Notes: generated by a model not told the origin, from the sequence alone. DNA of 64,000 nucleotides from Nocardia yamanashiensis NBRC 100130 (GCF_001613325.1 NZ_BDCD01000014.1:62001-126000), one strand, 5' to 3'. Numbered from the stretch's first letter, positions 34,730-43,487 are shown. Program-made: numbers and translations.

Positions 34730-36724
34730 TCAGTCGGACGGCGCCGCGGCAGTGGCGATTCGCGCGAGTTCCGCACGGGCCCGCTGCGCGAACTCGTCAT
34801 CCGCGGCCGCCGCACTGGCCCGCAGGTCACGTAGACCGGCCTGCGGGTCGCCGAAACTCAACTCGATGAGGCCGCGGCGATACAGCAGCTCGGGCGCGCT
34901 GTCCGGATCGCCGTCGGCCAAGGCGGCGCCGAAATCGGCGAGCGCTTGCGCGTGATCGCCGCGGCTCGCGTGTGCGATACCGCGATTGGCCCGGACCACC
35001 GGATCGTCGTCGATCGCCAGCGCACGGTCGAAACAGGTGATCGATTCGGTGGTGTCGCCGTCATCGAACGCCAGGACGCCGGCGTTGGCCCACGCGGCGA
35101 CCAGGGTGGGATCCAATCGTCTCGCCTGGTCGAACGCGCGCCGGGCGGCGGCGCTCCGGCCGTGCTGCTGCTCGATCATTCCTCGCACGCAATGCAATTC
35201 GGCCTGGTCCGGATCGAGGGCGAGGCCGGACGCCACATCGCGGGACGCGGCATCGAGATCACCGAGTTCGAGGTGGCAGGCGGCGCGGTTCACGTAGGCG
35301 TCCACCAGGGTGTCGTCCAGCTCGAGCGCGCGATCGAAATCGGCTATCGCACCGGCGTAGTCCGCCAGCTCCATCAGCAGATCGCCACGGTTGAAGTGCA
35401 CCTGCGGGTATGGCGGGCTCAGCGCGATGGCGCGTGCGTAGTCGGCGAGCGAACTGTCGATCTGCCCGAGCTTGCGGTAGAGCCCCGCCCGTTCGCCGTA
35501 GTACTCGGAGTGGTTGGGGTCCATGGCGATAACGGTGGCGTACGCGTCGAGGGCTTGCTGCGGTGAACCGATCCGGGCCAGCAATTGGGCGCGGTTGTAG
35601 CTGAGCACCGATCGGTGCGGATCGAATCGGCCGGGATCGACCTCGGCGTCGAGCCTGGCGAGCCCGTTCTCGACCAGCCGCAGCGACTCCGCGAGATTTC
35701 CCAGATGCATTTCGATCAGGGCGCGGCCGTTCTCCTGGAAGGTGAGATTGTAAGCGCGTCGCTGTTTTTCACTGCCGAGCGAGGCGATGGCGATGGCGGT
35801 GTTGATCCAGGCCTTCGCGCGCGCATGGTCGCGGTTACCGGCGTAGAAGCGGGTGTAGAGCATCGCCCGGCCGTAGGCGGCGTGCAGGTGGACGCTCGGC
35901 AGTGTGCTGCGCCGGCACGCTTCGTCGTAGAGTTCCTCGGCCTCCGCCGGACGATTCAGCGCCGCCAGCGCGGTGCACATCTTCACGGTGGCCAGCCAGC
36001 ATCGCTGCGGATCGCGTTCCCAGTCCAGGAGTTCGAGCACCCGCTGCCCGAACCGGATGGTGGCGTCGTAGTAGCCCTGCATCACGCAGTGCTGCAAGGC
36101 GCGCTCGTTGGCCTCCGCGCCCGCGCCGCCGGGGTCGGAGCCGCGTTCGAGGTGGAACGGGATCGCGCCTAGGTGGAGTGAGAATTCCTCGCGCGCAATC
36201 AGTTCCGCCGCCCACTGGTTGTGCTGTACGGCGGACATCGTCGCGGACGTCGCCAGGTGTTCGGCTACGTCGCCTTCGGGGTGGATCACGATCTGCAGCA
36301 CGGACGGATCGGCCCGGCGGACGAGGATCGCCAGCAGCTCTTCATCGGTCGGGTCGGCCAGCTCCGCATTGTGGATCATTACCTGCCACGGTCCGCCCGC
36401 GCGCCTGCGGCAGTACTCCGCGAGCAGATCGACGATGCCGTTGGCCAAGCGCTGGGTATAGGCCGCCGGGTAGTAGCGGGTGCGTTCCTCGGGCGCCGCG
36501 GTGGCCATCAGGGTCGCTCGGCGGCATCGGATCAGGTCGGCCAATTCCGGTGCGGCCGCGATCAATTCGACGTCGTGCCGCTGAACCAGGTCGGGATGAT
36601 GGTCGAGCAGGTCCGGGGCGATCGCGCGGAGCAGGCTGCCTGTCGCGCTGTACGGACCGCGCAGGCGGTGGTCGGCATCGACGACCGCGAGAACACGTGT
36701 TTCGGTCGGGGCGTGTGTTGTCAT
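34730..36724 (-). CDS. TPR protein of the candidate modified-peptide locus
   Basis: A 664-residue soluble protein. The N-terminal 250 residues (RLRGPYSATGSLLRAIAPDL, then ERTRYYPAAYTQRLANGI and ADPTDEELLAILVRRADP) look like the degenerate NTPase-like head seen in other actinobacterial TPR proteins; no Walker A is visible. The C-terminal 400 residues are tetratricopeptide repeats, clearly periodic (DYARAIALSPPYPQVHFNRG, DFDRALELDDTLVDAYVNRA, then further units). It overlaps the metallopeptidase gene by 4 bp (ATGA), so the two products are made together. A scaffold that holds the peptide and its processing enzyme is the simplest guess. Confidence 0.8.
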   Translation of the reverse strand: MTTHAPTETRVLAVVDADHRLRGPYSATGSLLRAIAPDLLDHHPDLVQRHDVELIAAAPELADLIRCRRATLMATAAPEERTRYYPAAYTQRLANGIVDLLAEYCRRRAGGPWQVMIHNAELADPTDEELLAILVRRADPSVLQIVIHPEGDVAEHLATSATMSAVQHNQWAAELIAREEFSLHLGAIPFHLERGSDPGGAGAEANERALQHCVMQGYYDATIRFGQRVLELLDWERDPQRCWLATVKMCTALAALNRPAEAEELYDEACRRSTLPSVHLHAAYGRAMLYTRFYAGNRDHARAKAWINTAIAIASLGSEKQRRAYNLTFQENGRALIEMHLGNLAESLRLVENGLARLDAEVDPGRFDPHRSVLSYNRAQLLARIGSPQQALDAYATVIAMDPNHSEYYGERAGLYRKLGQIDSSLADYARAIALSPPYPQVHFNRGDLLMELADYAGAIADFDRALELDDTLVDAYVNRAACHLELGDLDAASRDVASGLALDPDQAELHCVRGMIEQQHGRSAAARRAFDQARRLDPTLVAAWANAGVLAFDDGDTTESITCFDRALAIDDDPVVRANRGIAHASRGDHAQALADFGAALADGDPDSAPELLYRRGLIELSFGDPQAGLRDLRASAAAADDEFAQRARAELARIATAAAPSD

Positions 36725-37902
36725 CGGTTTTGCTTCCGTTCCTTGACGAACATGACCAGCGCCGTGGCCAGCTGGCCGAGATTGAGAGTGAGCAGGACAC
36801 TGGCATCGACGAAAGAGGCGACGTTCGCGGTGCCGGAGAAAATGGTGTGGAACGCGCCGGAGAGGAACCGCCAGCCCAGCGGAATCATCACCAGCGTGAA
36901 TACGGTCAGCATCGCGGTATAGCCGATGGCGTGCAGCGGTGCGTACCATCGAGCGACTTGCCGATCGCGTGGGTGCCACTGGCTTTCGTCGACGAGCCGA
37001 TCGGTGCGGCCCGTCCACCGGTGAACGGTATTGCGCAGCAATTGGCCGCTCACCGTGTGCAGATCCACGCAGCCGAGCACACTGGTGACCAGGTAATAGA
37101 TATCGGTACGCAGGAAGAAATAGAACTGCCAGACCAGGCGCAGCACCGACGTGAACACCAGGGCGAGACAAATTCTGCCGGCGAGCGAGAATGCCCCGTC
37201 GGGCGTCGTGGTCAGCCATGCGACCGTCGTCAGTGCGGCCATGGCGAGTACATCGGCGAGCATGCCGGCCAGCATCGGCAGATAGCGACGGCGTTTGGGG
37301 ACGACGACGAGTCCGTCGATGACGGTTTCGAAGACCAGGAAATACAGCCTGCGCCCGATCTTGACGCGGGAACGCAGGCCGAGCCGCCGGCCCGCGAGGA
37401 CGTGGAACGACTCGTGCAGCAATGTCAGCGGCAGCTGGCCGAAGAACAGTACCGCCTCGACGACCAGCAGGTAGTGCGAGAAGAACACGTGGTGCCGGTG
37501 CGGCAGCAGCCGCGGGTCGGCGCACACCGCGCCGATGCCGACGGCGATCAGTGCGGCGTAGCAGAGCCAGGCGGGCGTCGAGAACAACGCGAGTCCAAGC
37601 CGCTGCCAACGGACCGGCTCGCGGTCGTCAGCGGCGACGTCCGCGTCGGCCAGAAAATCCAATTCCCGCAGTGTATCGAGGAATTCGCCGATGTCCACCG
37701 ATTCCCCGTAGGTCCGGAAATACCACTCCGCGGCGTCCACCGGTCCGCGTCCGGATCGCAATTCCTCGAGCAGCGCGGCGCCGTCGGCGGGAAATACCGC
37801 GTAAGAATCGATATCGGTACGGCCGACGACCACGTCCGCGCCCTCTGGCAATAGAGTCAACGGGTGGAAGTGAATACGGTGTTCGCCGGCGCGAAGAGTC
37901 AT
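36721..37902 (-). CDS. membrane M50-type metallopeptidase with N-terminal PqqD-like domain
   Basis: A 393-residue membrane protein. Residues ~23-86 look like a PqqD/RRE fold, the leader-binding module of modified-peptide enzymes (VVVGRTDIDSYAVFPADG, then VDIGEFLDTLRELDFLAD). The following hydrophobic domain carries HESFH (163-167), the zinc motif of site-2-protease-like M50 enzymes, and a later Asp in a membrane segment (SVLGCVDLH) that may be the third ligand. About seven further hydrophobic segments are seen. This architecture occurs in peptide zinc metalloprotease proteins that mature or export peptides. ATG 37902 lies 83 bp after the Cys-rich peptide gene. Confidence 0.82.
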   Translation of the reverse strand: MTLRAGEHRIHFHPLTLLPEGADVVVGRTDIDSYAVFPADGAALLEELRSGRGPVDAAEWYFRTYGESVDIGEFLDTLRELDFLADADVAADDREPVRWQRLGLALFSTPAWLCYAALIAVGIGAVCADPRLLPHRHHVFFSHYLLVVEAVLFFGQLPLTLLHESFHVLAGRRLGLRSRVKIGRRLYFLVFETVIDGLVVVPKRRRYLPMLAGMLADVLAMAALTTVAWLTTTPDGAFSLAGRICLALVFTSVLRLVWQFYFFLRTDIYYLVTSVLGCVDLHTVSGQLLRNTVHRWTGRTDRLVDESQWHPRDRQVARWYAPLHAIGYTAMLTVFTLVMIPLGWRFLSGAFHTIFSGTANVASFVDASVLLTLNLGQLATALVMFVKERKQNR

Positions 37903-37985
37903 GATCGGTCCTGAGAAAAGGGTGGACAAGGCCAGAGACCCGATGTCTCCGGCCTTGCGTCTGAGCGATAACCAGAATGGGTGGA

Positions 37986-38084
37986 CTACTGTGCTTCGTC
38001 GGCCGCACAGCAGCAGTTGCAGTAGCAATACGGCGGAGCGGTCAGGCGAACCGTTCCCGGCTTGCGCACCTTGATCTTCTTCAC
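37986..38084 (-). CDS. 32-residue Cys-rich peptide, candidate RiPP precursor
   Basis: A short gene with an excellent ribosome site (GGGAGGTGAT, then GTG 38084). The product has a basic leader-like half, KKIKVRKPGTVRLTA, and a tail PPYCYCNCCCAADEAQ with five Cys in seven residues. It sits between a histidine kinase gene and a PqqD-domain metallopeptidase gene on the same strand, as a RiPP precursor would. I know no described class with this core. The alternative is a tiny metallothionein-like metal binder (CxCxCCC). An ATG frame at 38099 would add five residues but would bury the ribosome site. Confidence 0.72.
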   Translation of the reverse strand: MKKIKVRKPGTVRLTAPPYCYCNCCCAADEAQ

Positions 38085-38220
38085 GACATCACCTCCCTTC
38101 ATCGGCACGAATCGAGAATGCCGAGAAAAGAAGCCTGAATCGTCAGCCTGCGCAGGTATTACGCCGTGCCGTCGGAGGCCGATGCGGGCGTCCACTTCTC
38201 GCGGTACGCCGAGTCGCCGC

Positions 38221-39393
38221 TCAACCGCGGGTGCGCCCGCACGGCAAGGTCGCCGAGACCTGGAATCCGCCACCGGCGCGGCGGCCCGCCTCGAACTGTC
38301 CGCCGGCGATCGAAACTCGCTCCGACAGCCCGATCAACCCGTTCCCGCCGACCGTCCCGGCATTACCGACCCCGCCGCCGTCGTCGTCGACTGTGATCGT
38401 GACCGTGTGCTTCTCCCACCTCAGCCGGACCTCGGCGCATGCGCCCGCGCCCGCGTGCTTGGCCACATTCGTCAGCGCTTCCTGCAATATGCGGTAGCAG
38501 GTGAGATCGACACTGGGGTCGAGTCTTTCGCGGCGCCCGTCCTCGGTGACGCCGAGCTGTAATCCCGCGGCACGCAGCGAGTCGAAGAGCTGGTCCGCGT
38601 CGGCCAAGCCGGGCAGATCCGTAATCGCGTGCTGGAGTTCATCATTCGATGGTTCGGCGGCCCGCAGGATGCCGAGCAGCCGGTGCAGCTCCCCCATCGC
38701 CTGCACTCCCAGCTCGTCCACCGCCGCCAGCGCGCCGTCCGCGCGCGCCGGGTCGGTCGCCATGATCCGGCGCGCGCCCGCGGCCTGCAACATCATCACC
38801 GTCACGGTCGACCCGACGATGTCGTGCAGCTCCCGCGCCATTCTGCGGCGCTCGGCCAGCACCGCCAGGCGGGCTTCCTCCACACCGCGCCGCGCCACCT
38901 CGCGATGCCTGCGCACACCGCTGCGCTGCCACAGGCCCAGCCCGATCGCGGCGAGCAGCAGCCCGAAGTAGACCGCTCCGACGCCGGCCGCTTTCGCATT
39001 GCTCACCACCAGCGGACTCGTGCGCATCTCGGCGTCCACCCATGCCGCGACCGCCACCGTGCACACCGACAGCGCGAGCAGGACATCGCGCCGTGTGCGC
39101 AGCGCGGCAACGGCTTCCAGCGCCACGCACACCAGCAGAACCGGCCGGTAGGACAGCAGTGGCGCGGCGATGACGGCATGCGCGCACAGCACGATGACGA
39201 CGGTCAACGGCGCGGTCCGCCGCCACAGCAGCACACCGCAACCGACGGCGGCCCACAGCACGACCAGCCCCGCGCCGGTGTGCAAGCCGGGCGGCAACGG
39301 CAACAGCAGATCGGAGAAGACGACGACATCCAGGATCGCCGCGACTCCGGCGACCACCGCGTCGCGCCGCGATGGTCTCACCCCGGCCCCCAC
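38221..39393 (-). CDS. NarL-type sensor histidine kinase
   Basis: A 390-residue HisKA_3 kinase. The first ~155 residues contain about five membrane segments with little extracytoplasmic sequence. The phosphoacceptor is His190 in RRRMARELHDIVGS. The ATPase domain shows the N-box LTNVAKHAGAGAC and G-box DDDGGGVGNAG, then GGNGLIGLSERV. The lack of a sensor loop suggests intramembrane sensing, for example of cell-envelope stress or of a peptide. It is encoded between the degenerate trypsin-like gene and the Cys-rich peptide gene. The GTG at 39393 has AGGAG directly upstream. Confidence 0.92.
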   Translation of the reverse strand: MGAGVRPSRRDAVVAGVAAILDVVVFSDLLLPLPPGLHTGAGLVVLWAAVGCGVLLWRRTAPLTVVIVLCAHAVIAAPLLSYRPVLLVCVALEAVAALRTRRDVLLALSVCTVAVAAWVDAEMRTSPLVVSNAKAAGVGAVYFGLLLAAIGLGLWQRSGVRRHREVARRGVEEARLAVLAERRRMARELHDIVGSTVTVMMLQAAGARRIMATDPARADGALAAVDELGVQAMGELHRLLGILRAAEPSNDELQHAITDLPGLADADQLFDSLRAAGLQLGVTEDGRRERLDPSVDLTCYRILQEALTNVAKHAGAGACAEVRLRWEKHTVTITVDDDGGGVGNAGTVGGNGLIGLSERVSIAGGQFEAGRRAGGGFQVSATLPCGRTRG

Positions 39394-39423
39394 TGCTCCT
39401 CGACTCGCGCGCCAGGACTTCGG

Positions 39424-39930
39424 TCAGCAGAAACGCAGAAAGTTGCAGAGTGAGAACGCGAACCGCTCCGGATCGTGGTGGACCTGCACGAGCGCGGCCG
39501 GAGCGGGATCGGGGTCATCGCAGTCGGCCGGATCGGTCTGTTCGGCAGGTTCGACGACCGGGAGGCAGTTCAGCTGCCGCATCGCCTGGCCGAGGTCACC
39601 GTTATTGGATAGCACCGCCTCGCGCAGCTCGGCGGCGGTCACCGCCTGATCCGGTGCCACCGCTGCGGGCGCGGCCAGCCGGACCACCGCGCACAGTTCC
39701 TCGGCGTCTTCCGGTCCGTACGCCGAGATCCGTTCGACCTCAACGCGTTCGGCAGTACCTGTGGCCGCGGGTATCACCAGCACGTGGCCGGTGTGCACCT
39801 GTTCGAATGCCGCGCGCGCGATCGCAGGGAACACCACCACATCCGGTGCGACCAAAGTGCCTGTGGCGAGGCGATTCCGGTTGTCCGGCACCTGCAGCGC
39901 GGCGAATACACCGGTGGAAGCAGACGTCAT
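39424..39930 (-). CDS. degenerate trypsin-like protein of the peptide locus
   Basis: A 168-residue protein whose first 105 residues read like the first barrel of a trypsin-like peptidase: FAALQVPDNRNRLATGTLVAPDVVV, where the usual TAAHC is FPAIA, and then DAEELCAVVRLAAPA where the usual Asp-containing strand would be. The catalytic His is absent and no Ser-GDSGG barrel follows, so it is not a working protease. The C-terminal 60 residues are Pro/Asp-rich and end in HHDPERFAFSLCNFLRFC, a hydrophobic tail with two Cys. There is no signal peptide. ATG 39930 follows GAGG. It could be a binding decoy or a second peptide substrate (speculation). Confidence 0.7.
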   Translation of the reverse strand: MTSASTGVFAALQVPDNRNRLATGTLVAPDVVVFPAIARAAFEQVHTGHVLVIPAATGTAERVEVERISAYGPEDAEELCAVVRLAAPAAVAPDQAVTAAELREAVLSNNGDLGQAMRQLNCLPVVEPAEQTDPADCDDPDPAPAALVQVHHDPERFAFSLCNFLRFC

Positions 39931-40019
39931 TTGTTCCTCACGTTCCACGTCGGGGCCAAGCATCTTCACCAGAGATTGTGCGCTCGCGCGGGCACCCGCG
40001 TACGAAGAAACGAGCCTCG

Positions 40020-40697
40020 TCAACGGCCGGGGACGACGAGGCCACTCTGATACGCCAGCACGACCGCCTGGGTGCGATCCCGCGACCCGGTCTTCATGAC
40101 GATCCGCGCCACATGCGTTTTGACGGTCGCCTCACTCACGACCAGGCGATCTCGGATCTCGGCGTTGGACAGGCCGAGCGCCATGAGCACCAGGACCTCA
40201 CGTTCCCGCGGGGTGAGCCGCTCGATCAGTTCGGGCGATCGCCGCCCCGACGCATTACCGCCACCGAGCGCGGCAATGACCTTGCGAGCCACCGCGGGGT
40301 CGATCCACGCCTCACCGGCAGCGACCTTGCGCACCGCGACGACCAGATCGCCAGGCGCCGCATGCTTGAGCAGGAAGCCACTGGCCCCGCTGCGCAGGGC
40401 GCCATAGACCGCGTCGTCATCATCGAAAGTGGTCAGGACCAACACCTTCGTCAGGTGATCGGCCTCGCGGGATGCGTCATCTGCGGTCAGCGCACGAGTA
40501 GCGGCGATCCCATCGGTGCCGGGCATCTGGATGTCCATCAGAACCACATCGGGACGCCGCGCGGCAGCGAGCTCGACAGCCTCGCGACCGTCGGAAGCCT
40601 CCCCGACCACAACGATGTCCGGTTCGGCGGTGAGCAGCATGACGATTCCCGCGCGGATCAGTGGCTGGTCGTCGGCGACGACCACGGAGATGCTCAT
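40020..40697 (-). CDS. NarL/LuxR-type response regulator
   Basis: A 225-residue response regulator. The receiver has the acidic pair ADD (9-10), phosphoacceptor Asp55 (VVLMDIQMPGTDG) and the later GFLLKHAAPGDL with Lys. The LuxR HTH is at residues ~155-215 (LTPREREVLVLMALGLSNAE, then VSEATVKTHVARIVMK). It is the first gene of the six-gene leftward locus and the partner of the histidine kinase two genes downstream. ATG 40697 gives the normal N-terminus; an ATG at 40733 adds 12 residues. Confidence 0.93.
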   Translation of the reverse strand: MSISVVVADDQPLIRAGIVMLLTAEPDIVVVGEASDGREAVELAAARRPDVVLMDIQMPGTDGIAATRALTADDASREADHLTKVLVLTTFDDDDAVYGALRSGASGFLLKHAAPGDLVVAVRKVAAGEAWIDPAVARKVIAALGGGNASGRRSPELIERLTPREREVLVLMALGLSNAEIRDRLVVSEATVKTHVARIVMKTGSRDRTQAVVLAYQSGLVVPGR

Positions 40698-40956
40698 CTC
40701 GCGAGTGTGACCGACGCGGGGCGTGTGCGTCATCGCACCGGCGTGGTATCAAGGCATACCACGCCAGGATGGCGTCCGGCCGACCGAGAATGCCGACGGC
40801 CCCTGACTTCCCGTTCGGCACAGAGCCGAAGGGTCTGGGCGACTGCGCCTTCGGAGTTCATCCCGCGCCACGGATCCACTGCTCGCCGCAGCTGCCGCTC
40901 CTGTCGGATGTCTTTCATACGCTTGCCGGACAAAGCCGGACGACAGACAGGAACGA

Positions 40957-41310
40957 ATGATGTTGGGAAAGAGCACTGCGGTGGCGGCGCTGGCGTGCGC
41001 CGCGATCGTGGCGAGCACCGGCTGGGCGAATGCGGGGGTAAGCCCCAAGGAGGAGCAGCGCTTCCTCAAAGCCGCACGGGACCGGTCGCCTTCGCTGATG
41101 TGGGTGTCGGACAGCGGTCTGCTGGAAATCGGCTATGCGATGTGCGAGGTGTACGAAAAGCGCGGCGTCGACGTTCCGACCTTGGAAGGCATGATCACCG
41201 CCGCGATGGACGGGGGTTTGAGCAGGGATCAGGCACGAACGATCGGATCCAGCGCAGCGGTCATCCTCTGCACGGAGAACGCCCACGCGGCCATGCTGAT
41301 GCCCGACTAG
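40957..41310 (+). CDS. secreted DUF732-like protein
   Basis: A 117-residue exported protein. The signal peptide (STAVAALACAAIVASTGWANA) probably ends at ANA-G. The mature part has two Cys (IGYAMCEVYEKRG and VILCTENAH) in the arrangement of the DUF732 proteins, which are common and numerous in mycobacteria and nocardiae and of unknown function. Divergent from the response regulator of the peptide locus. ATG 40957 or 40960. Confidence 0.8.
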   Translation: MMLGKSTAVAALACAAIVASTGWANAGVSPKEEQRFLKAARDRSPSLMWVSDSGLLEIGYAMCEVYEKRGVDVPTLEGMITAAMDGGLSRDQARTIGSSAAVILCTENAHAAMLMPD

Positions 41311-41460
41311 GTCTCGACACGCCCAGCACTCGCGAAAACGTGATGCCCGCTGAGACCGATCAAAATTCCGGGTCAACGTGTGTTCGCGGCTCGTTCGATT
41401 CGATACCGTGCCCCGTCTCCCCGAGGCAAGTCGCGGTTGGCGCTGATACCGTCGGAGTTT

Positions 41461-42330
41461 GTGGCATTCCGCGACATTATGACTCGGATTGTGACAACGG
41501 GAGCGACACCGGGGCGCCCGGCGTCCTCGAACCAGATCGACGCCGCCGAGCTGCGGCTCGGCATTCACTTCGACACCCTCTACAAGAATTTCATGTCGCA
41601 CTGCAACGGGTTCGAGGGGTTGCACAACTGGGTGCTCTACCCTCTCGAGGAACTCGGCGCATCGGCACGCTGGCTGGAACGTACCGGCCAATTCGAAAGC
41701 CGCCGAATCGATTTGCGCTCATTTCTGCCGAGATACGAATTCAGCGACGATGTGGTGATCGATCCGGTCTTTCCACTGACGCCTCCGGGCCGAGCACACG
41801 TGGTGATCGGCGAGCACGAAACCAGGCCGGGCGCACTGATCGCCGCCTTCCCGATCACCGGGCTCGCCGCCACCACCGAAATCGCCTACCACCACTGGGA
41901 TAAGGAATTCTCCGGGGATCTGCTCCACGTCCTGCGTCTACTCACACAGCGGAACGAGCAGCCATCCGATGACAACCACCGAGACGAGTCCGCCCAGGTG
42001 CATTCCCAAGTCGGCCGCCTGCTCCGCGGGATCGACACCGGCAGTAGCCCTCTCATCCGCCACACCCTCTCACACAGGTGGCGCACCGAATTCGACCACT
42101 TCCCGCTGCAGGCGATAAACCAGCTACGGCAAGGCATTTGGTACCACGGCGCCGCACCTGTCCTCGACTACTGCGGTATCGAGTTCGATCTTCAAGACAG
42201 CCGGAGGCAATCCCTGACCGCCACCGCGCTCTTCCACCCGGCCACCGGACAGGCTCCACACGAGGTGCGCGTCGGAGTGGTCAGCGAACACTCGATCTGG
42301 CGCATCGACTCCTGGGAGTGGGCGGCGTGA
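41461..42330 (+). CDS. SMI1/KNR4-family protein
   Basis: A 289-residue cytosolic protein. Residues ~20-60 carry the SUKH/SMI1 start (ATPGRPASSNQIDAAELRLG, then FMSHCNGFEGLHNWVLYPLE). The rest contains a WDKEFSGDLLHVLRLL segment and a C-terminal region with many His and Trp. Such proteins are mostly immunity proteins to secreted nucleases or regulators of cell-wall stress. The GTG at 41461 has GGAG upstream; an ATG at 41479 is also possible. No partner toxin is seen nearby. Confidence 0.7.
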   Translation: MAFRDIMTRIVTTGATPGRPASSNQIDAAELRLGIHFDTLYKNFMSHCNGFEGLHNWVLYPLEELGASARWLERTGQFESRRIDLRSFLPRYEFSDDVVIDPVFPLTPPGRAHVVIGEHETRPGALIAAFPITGLAATTEIAYHHWDKEFSGDLLHVLRLLTQRNEQPSDDNHRDESAQVHSQVGRLLRGIDTGSSPLIRHTLSHRWRTEFDHFPLQAINQLRQGIWYHGAAPVLDYCGIEFDLQDSRRQSLTATALFHPATGQAPHEVRVGVVSEHSIWRIDSWEWAA

Positions 42331-42420
42331 GAGGAACCGAGAGCATCTGATCCGGACCTCGTAGGCGACCACTGCCGGGGATCCCGTTCGAACCCGCCCC
42401 GAGAAGGGGCCCGACCGATC

Positions 42421-43035
42421 ATGGGAAGGCGCCAACCGAACCGACCGCCTCGCAGGTCTTATCGTGAAATGCTCGAGCACCAGAGCACCTCCGACTCACG
42501 GATGGCTCTCCGCCTCGCCGAATACGAGATCGCGTTCTGGCGACGCTGGGTCAAAGCCAACCCGAAATCCCACACGGTCCCGATGGTGTTACCCGTGGTC
42601 CTGCTCTGTGACCCCGACGGTGGATCCTGGACCGCGCCCAGCAAACCCAGACTCGGACTCGACGATCTGCGATCGATCATGCGCTGTCTGGGCATACTCG
42701 CCCGCGCTGGCGGAGGCGAACTCGAGGCCGCGCTGACGTAAATTCTGTATATGGGTGACACCGATCGCACCGATCTGGAGCCCGTGGTCGACCAGCTCGG
42801 ACCCGAGGCCAAGGGGGCACTGATGACCACCGCGGAACGACTCCAAGCGCAAGGCCGCGCTGAGGGCCTGGCCGAGGGCCGGGCAACGACCCTCCTCGAA
42901 CAGCTGGAATTACGATTCGGACCCGTCCCCAGCCTGATCGCAGACCGAGTCCACAACGCATCCGTCGACCAACTTCAGCAGTGGACAGCCCGCGTACTCA
43001 CCGCCGACACGCTCGGAGAAGTATTCGAGCACTGA
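42421..43035 (+). pseudogene. Rpn/PD-(D/E)XK transposase-like nuclease, broken
   Basis: Two same-frame pieces separated by a stop at 42739-42741. The first (42421-42741) has ALRLAEYEIAFWRRWVKANP, then HTVPMVLPVVLLCDPDGGSW, the middle of the Rpn/transposase_31 family. The second (42751-43035) has TTAERLQAQGRAEGLAEGRA and LELRFGPVPSLIADRVHNAS, its C-terminal helices. The N-terminal nuclease core and roughly 100 residues between the pieces are missing. Dead gene, sign of past mobile activity. Confidence 0.72.
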
Positions 43036-43244
43036 CCATCTCGAACCTGATGCAAGATGGCCCACCCGAAGGGACTGAAGTAACGTTCGAGAGCAAATGT
43101 TCCGGTCGTAGGGCAAGGTCCACGGTGCTGTGTCGTCATAGGGCAGGGCGACAGGGTTCGCTTCGAGGCTGCGGAGTAGCCGAACGCCTCGGCGGCGACC
43201 GACCCGCTGAACACCGGACAGGTCGCCACCGTCGATGTATTCAC

Positions 43245-43487
43245 CGAGATCGTTCCCTTGGAAACGCTGGTGCCATAGATCTCGGCAAAATGCGCCGAGA
43301 TCTCCCCGGCCTTCAAACCCTTTGCCGTCAAAGACAATGCGATCTCATCGACCCTGGACAAGCGTTGTTGCCGCTTCTTGACGATCTTTGGATCGAACGA
43401 AGAACTCGTGTCCCGAGGAACATCAATGGCACCCCACCCGATCTCGGTGACCACGGTCTTGGACCCGATTTCAGTGTCGCGGGTTCC
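43245..43487 (-). pseudogene. IS256-family transposase remnant
   Basis: About 80 codons reading KTVVTEIGWGAIDVPRD, then SSSFDPKIVKKRQQRLSRVD and LKAGEISAHFAEIYGTSVSK. This is the N-proximal conserved part of an IS256-type DDE transposase. The sequence then leaves the family (VNTSTVATCP), and neither the catalytic domain nor clear terminal repeats are present. It overlaps the last few bases of the NUDIX gene on the same strand, so the element's insertion and decay probably reshaped that gene's 3' end. Confidence 0.75.
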
